From: Sphagnum compactum | Taxonomy: Eukaryota > Bryophyta > Sphagnopsida > Sphagnales | DNA: 64,000 nucleotides | Direction of reading: 5' to 3' | Assembly: GCA_965153455.1 (NCBI GenBank) | Contig: OZ234504.1 | Location: forward strand, 6,386,001-6,450,000 | Part shown: positions 23,040 through 42,300 of the stretch, one piece after another | Layout of the letters: each line of letters begins with the position of its first letter | Numbering within the stretch: the first letter of the stretch is position 1 | Notes under the pieces: generated by a model | What the model was told of the DNA's origin: nothing | The model's database searches: none | What the model saw: only the letters and a program-made list of their open reading frames with translations | Translations under genes and position numbers: made by a program

Positions 23040-23850
23040 CAGAAATATCCTTGGGTGGTACCACTAGGAACCACCTTGCCAAAATCACAAGAAAGTTGGA
23101 CCCAATTTAAGAAATAAAATTTCATCTACTTATACATTGGTTTATTTAATTGAATTAGGTGGGCTATGTTATCCCCACCTATGCACACATTTGTGAAAAA
23201 TAATGAACACCCAAAACCTATAATATGTAGTAACATTTTGATTCCTGAACCATGCATTGCTAACCCATTACTGACCCAATTCTTAATTTTTCTTTTTAAA
23301 ATGTCCTTACACTTACACATTAGATATTTTTTCTTATTTATTTAGTACATGCACAAGGGAATGATCCAAACTAGACATTAAAATAACAAAAGGTGAAAAT
23401 AGTTATCATTTGTGTTTTTGACATCAATGGCCCTTTAAGATTTCACAATCTTGATTTCAAAAAATCATAACTAAATGAAAATTGATTCAATCAATTATCT
23501 ATAAAAAAACATCAAGTAATTTGGCATTTGAAGTATTCTTAATATTAACATCCAAGAAAATTTTCCAAAAAACAAAATCTTTTTTTGTTCTTGATTAAAA
23601 AAATCCCTTGTGTTACATTTTTGAATTTTTTCCTTATGCATTCATTTTCCACATGAAAACACATTTTTTTGTAAATTTAATTAAAGTTTTGAATTTGACA
23701 TGACCTAGGTAACCTTTTGATAAAAAATTTGGAATAAAAAAATTTCTTTATGTGAATCTTATGTTGTGCTGAAGTTGGATGGGTATCAAAAATTTGGGGT
23801 GTAATGTTCCTCATGGTACCACCCAAGGATAAGTTTGCCCTAGACAAGAA
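23040..23850. repeat. Inverted-repeat-bounded segment (possible small element)
   Basis: A phrase atccttgggtggtacca followed by aggaac occurs at about 23048-23074. Its reverse complement occurs at about 23808-23834 (gttcctcatggtacca, then cccaaggat). The arms match over roughly 25 bases with a couple of differences. They enclose about 735 bp of AT-rich DNA with no recognisable gene. This could be a non-autonomous TIR element, or two inverted copies of a short repeat. Confidence 0.45.
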
Positions 23851-26800
23851 TAACTTCTGCATGTCAGCTAAAAGTATGTTGGTGTAACCTAGAACATGAA
23901 AAACGTCAAAATTGTTAGATTTTCAAAAGTGGTGAGGTGCCAAAGACATATTATGAAAAAATGTTTAATAACAAACTTTCACAAGATTTTAGAATCGAGG
24001 TACAACAAAGAAACATTGCAAATGACATAAAAGTTTAAAGTAAAAGGGAGATTGGAAAATTATAATACAAGGTGACAAACAACATTTAATTTTGGTGCCA
24101 AAAATATGAAATGATGTTCAATAACAAACTATGCCAAAATTGTAAAATCAAAATAATACACTATGAAAATTTAAACCAATAGAAGTGCATATAAAGATTG
24201 TGGCATAAATTGAATGTTTTGCTCTTTGTTTCTTCACCTTAAAAAAATGAAACTGAGTTGGCATTTTGGCATGTCAATGTGTTTGGGGGATGGCAAAGCT
24301 TGTGTTCCTTTGTCCTTGTAAATTTGCAAAGGAATTTTGGATTGTTCTATTCCCTTTGCACAAAATGTTCAAGCTAATCCCATGGAATGATTGCAATTTC
24401 GATTTGTTTATAAAGATCGTGTTGATCTATGTAACATGAAGTAACCATGTCATATGATCTTTCTGGAATGATCAAGGAGGATTGGAGGTGATTGCACTAT
24501 CCCATTCAATGTTTCAATTAAATATGTTTCTTTCAAAACAACAAAAGGTTCATTTTGTAGGATCTCTAGGATTCCTACATCATCCACAATCATCTTGTAA
24601 TATTCTTGGTTTGACATTGCACAAATGTAATCGTAAACCCAATAGAAATTTGTTACAAAATAATGATTTGGAAGCTTTAATGAAGAAGACCAAACAAACT
24701 TTAACCCCTTAGATGAACAAGTACAATGGAATTTGAATGGAAATTCGATTGAAGAATAATAAGTTCTACAATGGATTTTGATCCACCAAAGCAAGGAACT
24801 ATTTGCTTTAGTATAGCAACAATAAAAACAAAAAAGTAATGAATTTTATAAAATTGAAATAAACAAAATTGAAATCCTAGGTTGGAAATGGAAATCTCAA
24901 TGGAATCTGCAAGCAAGGATTTTGGAAACAACATTGAAGTTGCACTAGATTATGAAAAACAAAGCAAGGTCAACAAACCCTTAACCTTGGAGATGATGTG
25001 TTACAACATGAATTAAGTGGAAGCTTGCAAAATTGACTTTCTGGGTTGGAATTGGAAAAGATTATGGATTCTACAACTAAATACATGTGAAGTAAATATT
25101 TCCATGGATCGTCACCAAAGCAAGGAAGTTATGCAACCTAGACTATTGGAGATGATCTAATACAAAACAAAAAAATTCAATTGAAGTTTGAATGCATTCA
25201 TTAGAAGCTTGTAAGAAATCTTGGTTTGCAAATCTAATGCACATTAGTTTTTGGGAGTAAAATGTATGGAAAAAGGAGCAAGTTTTTCATATGGGTTTTC
25301 AAGCAAAACATGGGATTTCAAAAGAACACCAAAGCTTCAATTAGAAAGGAAGATAATTTGTTCAAGGTACTTGCTAGGTTTACTCTGCTCAAATGTTTGG
25401 TTGTGGGTGCACAAAAAACCTTATCCCAAGTTTGTTAATGTTATCTGCATTTCAAATTATATCTCCAAATCCCTCAATTTTGTCACAATGTTTCAATTCC
25501 CTTGTTGTTTGAAATTTTACTAAAGTGCAAAACAAGTCAAAATTACAATCAATGACAAAAGCATTCCAAGGTGATTGACAATGTTTTACATGTTTTGTAG
25601 ATGGCAATGAAAAGGGCCTACCTATGTGACATGGAAGCTCTAGTGGTGGGGCATGCAAGCTGGCATAAGCACTAGACATAGTTTGATGGGGGGTAGATAA
25701 CATCTCACCATTTAAGCCCCCCTAAAGCCTTTGCTTTTCCCCTCTCTTTGCCCTCAAACAAGAAGACAAGGGTCAGAACAACATTTTTTTTTGGGAACAC
25801 ATACATGTTGACAATTTCAACTGTTGCAAGTTTAGGCAAGATAAATACTGAGTTTTTTTAATCCTTTTTTAGTTAGCATGGGTAAATATTTAAACCCTTT
25901 TTTTACCATATTAGGGTTTAATTTTTTCTACAAGATACTCAATTTTAGGGTTTAGTTTGTCTTTTAAGTTTTAACATTTTGAGTTCTCTGATTTTTTGGG
26001 CTTTTAACATTTTGTGTTCTCTGGTTTTGTGAGTGTAGAGCTTGCAACAAGTTTTAACTATTCATATTTGAATTTCATAGTTGGTGTTTGCAATAAGTTC
26101 AATGACAATTGACACTGTATTATTGGTTTATTTATTTTTAATTGTGTTGAGATATTGAGAATTAATTGTCATAAGAGGTAGAGATTGGTTCAAGAGAGGA
26201 ATTTATTCTTGGAGTTTGAAATAACCGTTCATCTTCCATGTAATGTCTATTATTATTAATAATTCAAATTCAATTTAAATACATACCTAACATGTACATG
26301 CACAAAGATTGTAAAATAAAAAATAAAATCAAAATTTTGATTAAAAACCCTAACCCTAATACATATTTTTATATTAATGATACACTTATATTTTACATCA
26401 TACCAAGACAAATTCAAGAAAGTTAAAACAAAATATCACTTTAGAAACAACCTTAATGTGTACACATACACAAAGATTAAAATTCAAAGAAAAAAATCCA
26501 AAAGTTGTTGAAAATAATTTTAATCTCAAGTGCATATGAATGTAAAAAAAGTTGTTGGAGTCAAAGTGTTGTAAAACAAAAATGAGTTTCTACACTCTGA
26601 AAAGTTTCAATTAATATCTTACATTTACATAATTGATAATTTGTTTATTGTGATAAAATGTTATAATAAAAAACTTTTTTCTACCCTTCTTGTTGTACTT
26701 TTTAAAATCTAGGGCACAATTGCAGCAATTGCCACATCCTTGGTTGTTAATTACAATTGGAGGCGCCACATCCACACCCAAGGCTTCAACAAGAGGCAAA

Positions 26801-26949
26801 GGGGGTGGTTGCCACTCTAGCCCCCCCATTTGCCCCTTTAAGCTATTATGCATGTGCCCAAGCTTTTAGTCTTTCTATCATTCCTCACAATGCAATTCCT
26901 TCTTGAGCATTCAAAGTCAACCCCGATGCGATCTCTATGTGAATACATA
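23851..26949. other. AT-rich intergenic sequence, no gene recognised
   Basis: Several short frames exist (for example a 114-codon minus-strand frame at 24450-24794), but none has a recognisable motif. Two telomere-type units (ccctaaccctaa) occur near 26349, too few to call an interstitial telomere. No RNA gene was seen. Confidence 0.45.
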
Positions 26950-27780
26950 TGCACTTAACAATGGCATTTTAAAGGGTTAAATTTGAAATAGTGTAATTGT
27001 GGTTTTAAATGAGAAATTTAAAAGTATAAAGAAAGCTTAGGCTTAATAAAAATTGAAAGTATAAGCAATAATTACTTTAGACCAATTACTGCTTTATGTT
27101 AATTAAAATTTTATTGAGCTTAAACCCCCTTTAAAAATTTCCCCTAATTTTGAAAGTACAATGAGATTTATGGCAATTGAGAATATATATGTGTGTGTGG
27201 TTTATGATGTCAAGTTATAAGAACACAAAAAGCATGAAATTTTAATAGAACAAATGTGGTCTAAAGCGGTAAGTTTTGGAAAGTATAAATGTGGGCAATG
27301 ATGGTAATTTTAAAAGTAGAGATATGATTTCCAAGGGTATTCATAAACACATAGATTCAATTTATAGGAGTAAAATTTAAAAGCTATAAAAGTCATCAAT
27401 CTTAATATTGCCAACACATTTCAAAGCGGGCAATTTCAAAAGTTTAAAAGAGGGTTTTAAATTGATAGTAATAAGATTTTCAAGTATAAATATGGTTGAT
27501 TTTAAGAGCATAAAACCAAATTTAAAGCAATAATTTTAAAAGTACAAATTTGATAATTAAGAAAAGTATAGGTGAAATTTATGGCTATAAATTTTAAGAG
27601 TATAAAAGAAGTAAATTTTAATAGTGTAAAGGTGGTTGAAAGCGTTAATTTTTCAGAGTGTAAATGTGGGGGACTGATAATTTAAAAGTAAAAATGTGAT
27701 TTGCAGCAGCATTTTAAGAAAATAGAGATGCAATTTACAAAGGTAAATTGTAAGAGCATGAACATGGGATGGAAATGTGG
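26950..27780. repeat. Degenerate short-period AT-rich repeat
   Basis: A core close to 'ttttaaaagtataaatgtggt' recurs, in worn form, more than ten times: near 27010, 27290, 27310, 27370, 27440, 27480, 27535, 27595, 27615, 27655 and 27680, with irregular spacing of about 20-90 bp. It is probably an ancient minisatellite. No coding frame is present. Confidence 0.55.
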
Positions 27781-29978
27781 TGCATTATTTAGTGAAGGAA
27801 TATGAGCAGGGAAATGAATATGTGATGTTGTAGATGGTGCAACAAATAGTTAAGACATGTGATAGCATAATTTGGGAGTGTAGAAATTAAAATAGAGTGC
27901 GAAATGGATGCGATGGAGAGGGACTAATTGTAATGAAACATACGGTGTGGAAATGCAATCCGTTATTAAGAGAAGGAATATGAGCAAGGAAATGTAGGTA
28001 GCCTAGCTCTTTGCAAGGCTTCATAGTTCAAGCCAAAAATATTGACAAATAGTTTTAAGAATAAAATTTGCATGTAGCCAATGGAATGGTTGAACATTCA
28101 TGTTACATGGCTCATCTTTTTTCTTTGGGGGAAGGGAGGTGGAGTGCGGGGATTTGTTTTTTCCCCTTTTTGCAATAATACACCTTTATTAAGGGATGTG
28201 TGGATTTTTTCCATTAGCAAGAGTGCATTATTGACACATGCAACACATTTAAGAATGAAATGACGTTTGATTTAAATTTAGCCCCATGTAATTTTGGCAC
28301 ACTTCATCTAGCTTTGGTTTTTTACATTATTTGTGTATAGAAGATGGCTTCTTTCATGACATCACAAACTTTTAAGTTTCATGGGTTCATTTCAAATTTG
28401 CACAAAATTTGTTATTTCAGGGGTTTGTGTTTTTTAGGTATGGATGTTGTGCATTTTATTTCACTTATGATGCACATATATGAAAGATTGTAGTTTGCAC
28501 ATTTCTAATCTGCTTATTTTTAATCAAGTATTAAAATGTTAATCTTGGGTGTAATGATTCAGGGAAGGCTCTTGCTCATCATGTGGTTCATTGCAATTTT
28601 TTTGAAAAATCAAGGTTTGCATACTTTGGTGGGGACGATAAGATATTGTTTGAAGGATGCAAGAGAAGAGCACTTCAAAGTTGTTGATGTTATTATTTTT
28701 TGATGTGCAAAAAAATGTTGGCATTGATGAATATACAAAATTTGGTGCAACTTCAACCAAAATCATGTAGTATTACCTAATGACAACATAATTGATAAGC
28801 TTTTTACGTGGTGCAAGTATCGAATGGGAAAACATATAATATCTTCTCTTCCGTTTGTGCTATTGGACATTACTCAATCTGACCAATTTTATCCATCAAC
28901 TTTATGGGATGTGCCTTCAGGGCAAAGATGAATTTTATTAGGATCTGTTCAATTTGGAAGTGCAGGGTACAATACTAACAATGATATTTACAAAATCTTC
29001 TTTGAACATACCATAATAGAATCACAATTGAAGCAACACTTCAGAACATCAAAATTTGCAGAACAAATTCATTCAAGTATATGAAAACACAATTTTGGAG
29101 GAGCATGTGCCACTTTTCACATGTGAAAGGAACCTAGTCTTAAAAGGTTCAGTAAATGAAAATTTGCTCTTATTGACTTACCACTGCCATTGGGTGAGAG
29201 CTTTTTGTTTTTAAGATATACCAATACCAATCAGAATATAAGTTTGTATTTGGGCCGGTCTTCATTGTTTCGATTTTTCTGTGATGGGTCAATCAAAATG
29301 ACTGATTATCAACAAAAAAAAACCTACTAGGCACCCATCTAATCAATTCAGATCACAATAGGTACATTGACAATAAGGAATAGGATGTAAGGTTTTAAAC
29401 ATAGTGCAACAAATGGGAAGGGAATGCAGCTGGGCAGAAATTAAATAGAAATTGAACCTGGTTATTGGGGTTTTTAAAAGAAGTAAAAATAAAAATGGTG
29501 ATGTTTTTCTGTTTTAAAATTTTATTTGTATTAAGTATGTGAAGATTGATAACCTACCTGGATGATAATTGAATCATCTAAGTAGGTTACTAGATTTTGG
29601 AAATTCAATATTAGGTAGATCATCTTCCCTGAAGCACTAATTTGCTGAACCCATGAAAACTTTTCTGGTAATCAAAGTTCCTGGAACTTGAGCAAAGCAC
29701 ATGGGCACCCCAACTGAACTTCAAATCACCAGCAAGAAGGCTAACTTTGTGCTAAATTTTTTTTTCATAACATCTCCACACAGGATTGGAGTTTTCAAAT
29801 GAGGAGATTGCTCACACAATACAAAAATGAAGATTGACAGCTAGACTATGCCTGAGCCATTCCATATGCAGCCTGGGCAAATCTCTTCCAAATACCAACA
29901 AAGCAGAACCCGGTTTCTTGAGAACTCACTAGAATGTAAGATAACATATGCTTACAGCATAATAAGGTGTGAAGTAGT
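27781..29978. other. Intergenic sequence downstream of RPL5
   Basis: A plus-strand stretch near 28560-28690 reads GKALAHHVVHCNF, then RFAYFGGDDKILFEGCKRR. It is protein-like, but I cannot name it and it is not intact. The last few hundred bases should include the RPL5 3' untranslated region; no clear polyadenylation signal was placed. Confidence 0.4.
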
Positions 29979-32900
29979 CTATTCATCACCTTCTTCATTT
30001 AGGGCATTGAGCCGGGAAATCAAGGCCTCCTTTCGCTCCTCATAAGACAATTTCTTCATCTTCCAGCTGTTCATCACATACAAGAAGGATCTCCCAATCA
30101 GTTCAAGGCAGTTCATTTCAACCACCCTTAGAAGACTAGAGAACTAAATGCTATCAGTTGGATATCCCTTTCTTGAGATCACACTTATACGAAAACAACT
30201 GGGTTCTCTTAATCTAACAAATTTGGTAACCCTACAAAGATGTCAATAAATCTCATGAATTTGTCAACCTCATTGCAAAACATGTCATAAGAGGCAACAG
30301 TCTAGGTAACCAACTCACGTTCTCTTCTCAGCAGGAGCCTTCTTCTCAGTTATCTGGGGATTTGGGTCAGCACGGATGGCAGCATGCACACTAGTGTACA
30401 TCTCTGCAATATCATCAGCTTCCAAGCCTTCCTTCACCAACCCACTGAAGTGGGCTTGATACTTCTCAGGCTCATCCTCCTTCAAAAGCTGCAGCACCTC
30501 CCCCAAAGGAAAAGATGATCAGTATTTTTTAAGACGCATAAGAAGATATAGAACTAGGCAACAAATACTCTGTTTCCAGCAACATACAGCTTGATGGAGA
30601 CCTATGAGCTTGGGTAGAGAGAAACTAAACCTTCATGTAGTCAGCAATGTGCCCACCGAGGATATACTTGCGATGAGTTTCAGCATTCAGACTCTTGTCC
30701 TCTTTGCTAAAACCTGCAAACCTCTTCTCACTATGGGGAATGTCCAAACCTCCATCCAAAGCACCCTGTATCAAAACAGTGATCAGAGTGCTGCTTTTAA
30801 CAAACTGAAGAATTCTTACCATTTTCTCCAACAAAAGAATCCTTAAACAGGTGAAGCCACAGACATCACACCCACATTGCCATTAGGTGTGGCCAGTCTC
30901 CAGCACTAATACATCATCTGAAAAAAGGCAAGCTACATCAAACTACTACATTGGGTGTAGGTTTTGTGCACACCACAGAGTCCTACTCATATTTCCTGAA
31001 GAAGCAGGAAGAAACCCTCCAATTCTCTTTCCAAGAATACAGCAAGAGATTTTAAGGTAAATGGAACTTCCATGGAGTGCCATCCACATGAATGCAAGTA
31101 AAAAAAAACCAGTGATATTCAGGGAAAATGAAAATAAAGAAACTATGTACCAGGGATACAGTATTTAAAAGAATTGCAAGGACTGGAATCTATAAGGTGC
31201 CAGATAATGAACATGTGCTGACACTATTAAAGCATACTACAAAAGAAATAAATTCGAGGTTGTAAAGCACCTTAAGGGCACCAAAAACTCTGTTGCCAGT
31301 TGTAGTCCTGATCAAACCCACATCAAGAAGAGCCCTGAATGGCCGCTTGCCCTCACCCTCCTCAACATTGAAGTCCTCACCTGTAGCCTGCGCCAGACTA
31401 AAAAGAATGAGTACATGGAGCTGCATCTACCCACTATGCCAGGGGCACTCACATTTATAACATTGCAGGAAACCTCCACAACAAAACTTTGAACATAGAA
31501 CAAGAATGAGTGCAGTCATAACATATGAGAATCACTCACAAAAAGTAAACCATCACCTGCATCATCAAGAGCAGTGATGAGCTGCCATGACTACCCACTG
31601 GCTTCACCAGCTCAAAATGGTTGGTGTAGATAAGTAAATACTAATCAGCCCAAAATTTTATACAAATCACTATACAAATATCTGTACTTGCTGCACTAGC
31701 TGCACTCTTCACAACATCTGAAAACAACAATACACACATCACAATCAAGTATCCACCTGATTATGACTTATAAATGTCAATCATTGCCTTGGCTTGCCAC
31801 CACTATTTTCAGTTTTGGAAATCTCAAGATGCTGCTAGCATGCCATTGTGCCTTTACATTCAAAGCAATTCTCCAAGAACTAATAAGCAAGTGAAGGATT
31901 AAAGACAAACCGTTTCATTGCCAGGGTAGTCCTCATCAAGCTCAAATTTCTTCAAATGACGACGAGCCAGTAGAAGACCTGTGCAGTAAGCTGTGACAGA
32001 CACCAGACCCACATCCAACCATCTATTAGTCAAAGTGAAGCTCATGGTGATGACAACCTTTGGTTGCAAGAACACACCAAACAAACACCAGCTGATACTT
32101 GCTCCAGATAATTGTTGAAAGAGCACACAGAAAGCATACCAGCAGCATAATTGGTGAGACCACCCTTCAAGCCATAGCGGGGAAGCTCATGGGCATAGGC
32201 TGCTGTCAGAACAATATCACCAGCAAGAGTGGCATAGGTGATTTGAGCCACAATATCTTTGTTGGTCTGCACAGATATATATGTCAAGGAACAGATGCAC
32301 ATACCATTGGAGTTCCAAGATGCACAAGACGAACATAGAGTCAACATCAATACTACACTCCGAAAAATGGAGATAGGCAACCAAGCAGAAATCATATAAC
32401 TGACACCTACCTGCCTCTTGGTGACACAAATAAATGGAGAGATATAAAGTCACACCATCACTCCCATTCAGTATTCAGAGAATGCCCCCAAGACCAAAAC
32501 TGCCCCGACATCATTACACAGATTATCTCACAGAACAAGAACTAAGCTGTCCAGATCCAAGAGGCAAACACAGTTTATTCTCGTGATATACAAAACAGCA
32601 ACATGAACGCCTGCATGGGTTGAAACAATATTCCTGGACCAATCTAACCAAGGACTGAACTAAGGAGGATACAAATCTGACAACATAACGGTACTTCGGG
32701 GTATTGTACTTGTTCTTGTCCTGAGTGGTTAGACGTATTCTAGCCCGATAGTCAGTTTTCCCAGCTGCACATTTCCCACACAAAGAGTACATGTCACCAA
32801 CACAGTAAGTGCATTCGACAGCACATACAGACAAGATCGCCCACATGTCCCTGGCATTTAAGTTCAGAACGACAGATCGGCATATGCATTATAACCCCAA

Positions 32901-33236
32901 TTCTTGCATCTACAGTCTTGAGCTAGAGGAAGAAAGAAGATTGACTGACCTCGCCTGCGCCTGTACTTGACCTGAAACCTCTTGAAGTAGGCCTTGGTCA
33001 TATGCGACTTAATGAACACCTGCACACAAGAAGAAGAAGAAAAACAGGCAGTTCAAACTCCTAGCCTTCGGAGTCATGCAGTGCCACTCATTCCATTCCT
33101 CCTAAAATGAAGGTTTTTCTCCCTCCTCTCCCTCGTTATTGCTCAACTTGTACTTGTTACTAAAACTTTTTCTTGAAGAATGAGCACAGCCATCACTTAC
33201 GAATGACAATGAGTAGAGAACAAGGGCGCTTACCAT
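29979..33236 (-). CDS. RPL5: 60S ribosomal protein L5 (uL18)
   Basis: Nine exons, high to low: 33236-33234 (ATG only), 33019-32950, 32764-32673, 32266-32140, 31990-31911, 31387-31271, 30765-30631, 30488-30319 and 30066-29979. All junctions are GT-AG with matching phase, giving 293 residues (plant L5 is about 300). The protein binds 5S rRNA and, with uL5 (RPL11), forms the 5S RNP that joins the large subunit central protuberance. Landmarks: the basic N-terminus [20 protein letters not shown], the 5S-binding block [76 protein letters not shown], and the C-terminal [16 protein letters not shown] tail. The last residues are EEGDE. The first intron directly follows the start codon. The 5' side carries a telo-box. 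The family call is very secure; every junction except the ATG-only exon is also supported by encoded protein on both sides. Confidence 0.97.
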
Positions 33237-33420
33237 GGTGGCGAGCTGGTGTGGCCGCTGCTGCTACTGCTCCCCTTCCAAGCAGCGAAAAACTGGAAGA
33301 GCAGAAGGAGAGAGACAGCACACAGAGAGGCGGACCAAAGAGAAAGACACTGCTATCTCTAAACCCTAATCCTTATTCTGTTTCCTCTCTCACTTCTGAC
33401 CGTCCGATCTCCATTCTGTA
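33237..33420 (-). promoter_or_regulatory. RPL5 5' leader/promoter with telo-box
   Basis: The motif aaaccctaa sits at 33361-33369, 125 bp upstream of the RPL5 ATG. Telo-boxes near the transcription start are typical of plant ribosomal protein and other translation genes. Opposite-orientation agggttt matches lie near 33600-33607. The pyrimidine/purine-rich leader around 33290-33360 fits a 5' TOP-like leader, but the transcription start is not known. Confidence 0.6.
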
Positions 33421-35589
33421 GCCTCCCTTGATCGTCGATCGTATCCTCTAACCTAGACTTTCGAACCTGATCCCCTAACCTACTTACAGTTCCGAGCCTC
33501 GTTTTTCCGAACCTAGACACGAGGCTTAGATGCCTGGTCTTGTTTTTCCCTCCTCTTTCTGGCTAAAAAAACTGCCCACAATACATAAAAACCTGATCTA
33601 GGGTTTTAAGTGCAGTTGGAGGTCGCCTATGTGATGGTTTTCCCTTAATACCAAAGGCCAAAAGTTTAGGGAGTTTTCCTTAGTTACATATTGTGTAACA
33701 AACATATTTTTGTTTTCCATTCTTTTTTTCCTCCTTCAAAATCTTACCACACTTCACAAAATGTATGCTTAGGGTTCGAGAAGCAATGGAAATCGAGAAG
33801 TTTTCAATTTGCTCAATGCATGTACTCAGGAACACTACTTTAACCTCAACTTTATAGGTTTGAGGGTATATTTGTGTGTGTTTCTAATCATGTGATACAC
33901 ACAACGACATTCATATTGAATCCATTTATTTTCTTACGAGGATGGATTCACTCTGTTGTAGTCATCATCATTCATGAGTACAAAATGTAGATCCCATTCA
34001 TGTAGATCTTTTTGTCTCAAACAATTTTTACATGTAGTTTTGGAAATTCCATGGCAACCTAACTTACAATAACAACCGCTATTGGCATCTAGTAGATTAG
34101 TTCCTTCCCTTGATATGAGAAATTCATCAATTACTTGCACAAACAAGTAGACAATTTCTTACATGTTTGTGCCAGGAATGCCTGGGGTATGGATGGTTCA
34201 CAAGACTTCCTTTTTCAATCTTCACCAGTTTCTTCAAACAAGTAGTTTCAATTACAAACTCAAAAACTCCAAGTCTTTACAATTCTAAGTCAAAACATAA
34301 AAGTGGATACTGCTGCTGGTTTTGAACTTTGAACTGTCTCAAGGGGCAGAGCCATTTTGTAGGCAAGCAGTTGCTTGTTATGTTTGCTGGGAGTCCAAGC
34401 TTATAAGCATAAACACAGCAAGCTTCCTCCCAAAAAGCTGATGTACATAGTAAGATTCAAGATGGTTTTTGGATGTAATTCTGTTTCAGAGATGCAAGTC
34501 TCAATGGTATATTGGCTGTGTAAAGAGGATGCCCAAATTCTACAATAATGAATCTGATTCTCACCATTTCACCACAATATACCAGGGGACACACAATACT
34601 TTTAGCAGGGGGATGCAACACTGGAAAACAAAAAGAATTTACTGAGAGAAAAGTGGGCAGATAGACAACCATCATACTCATATCATCAATTTAAGAAGAA
34701 TTTTTCATTACAAAGAGTAGTAGTCCCAAGCAATACAGAGAACATTTTCCTCCATATCCAAATTTTGTCTAAAGTACTAGGATCCTACACAACTGAATTA
34801 AGACCTCCACACTCTATTTAAGGATTCAACGAACACATCCCACCCACCCTCTCCTTTCTGGAATTTCAATTCTTCACTGCACTACCCAGTAGCACTCCCA
34901 ACTACTGTCCCTCTAAGGTTGGTGTGCCACAGCTAGTCAGACCTCTGAAAAAGGGCCTTGCTCTGAAGATTAGATAATGTTTCCTACATGCAAACAAAAA
35001 GCAGGCAGTCCATGCACTCCACCACCACCCAACAAAATGATTATACAGACATCCAAACACAAACACATCTAAGAAGCAACCTGTGCCCTGCCATCACCAC
35101 TAACCAACCCCCACACAGAGCAACACATGCAAATGAAAGAAATTAGCAATGCAAAAGGGGTTTCAGACCTGCAGAAAAAGAGAGGATGTCTCCTCCTCAG
35201 TGGCAGCCCAACCCAAAACCTTGGTCCTCCTCCCCCATGGAAGAGCTCCCCTTAACACTCTTCTCCACATACAGAATTGTTGAGGTGATGATTAAGCCAC
35301 ACTAAGAGCTTAAGTGTAGCCATTGCCAAAAGGGTTGCAGATATTCTCTGAAAGAGAGCACTTGCCAGACAGTTGTTGCAGCTCTCCTTGAATGACAGTT
35401 GCTTTTACAACAGGCAAGATTTCAGCCCACTAGGCTACATACCATGCTCATCAACTGTGAAGCTGTTAGCTTGGGCACTATGGGATCTGACAAGCTCAAG
35501 ACTACTGACAATCTCAGATTTACGTACACATGTTCATTTAGAATACATCTAGGGCGCCTGCATTAGGTCGTGTAGCAGGGGTCAAAGTT
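33421..35589. other. Spacer between RPL5 and poly(A) polymerase, includes PAP 3' region
   Basis: No independent gene is recognised. The half nearest 35589 probably holds the 3' untranslated region of the poly(A) polymerase gene on the minus strand. Part of 34100-35500 is less AT-rich than distant intergenic DNA, which fits transcribed sequence. Confidence 0.45.
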
Positions 35590-41714
<6,125 letters not shown>

Positions 41715-42300
41715 GAAAAGGGGGTCCAGGAAAAGAGGGGAAAAAAACTCCCCAAAACCACAACACGAAGAAAGGCGCGACCAACAAATAAAGCTCCACA
41801 GACGAAGCCTTGGTCCCGTGCGTCCGTCCGTCCGTCCTTCTTTCCTTGGGCGTTCAAGAAGCCCGGCACGGCTTGTAAAACGAAGAAAACGGCGAATAAA
41901 TACGAAAACCCATACCAAACGCCACTCTAAAGCTCCATCTTGCTGTCTTCCGAGGACCACCGCGAAGAGCGATACAAGAGTTGCTGCAAATCGAGAGACG
42001 TCGGGCGCAGGGGGGGGGAGCGGCAAGAATAAACAAGGGCGGGCGTGAAGAGAGAAAAACACACAAAAGAGAAGACTCGAGGAAAGGGGTGCAACGGGAC
42101 GGCAACTTGGTGGAGCCGTCCCGTCCGCACGCGAGACCAGTTGCATGCGACAAGCTTACAACTGGGTGGCTACTCCTCCCCCCAGGAATCGTTCCGGTCA
42201 GAGGACCAAAACGCCTACCTACCCGGCCACCGGGAGACCGGCTGCGGCAAAGCAACCTCGAGGTTCCACGTCTCAAGCGGCGGTCGCTTGCTTCGCTGAG
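41715..42300 (-). promoter_or_regulatory. GC-rich promoter and 5' leader of poly(A) polymerase
   Basis: The block is clearly richer in G+C and CpG than its surroundings and lies directly upstream of the PAP start. A short cgtc-type repeat (cgtccgtccgtccgtcc) lies nearby at about 41821-41837, upstream of the ATG on the minus strand. Overlapping long frames on both strands are a by-product of high GC and do not resemble proteins. The transcription start is not visible. Confidence 0.5.

Noticed and set aside
26346-26362. Interstitial telomere repeat (ccctaaccctaa)
   Set aside because: Only two units are present, easily expected by chance in AT-rich DNA.
31540-31620. Possible box C/D snoRNA in an RPL5 intron
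   Set aside because: A TGATGA-like box is present on the minus strand, but no convincing D box (CTGA) or terminal stem is at the right distance.
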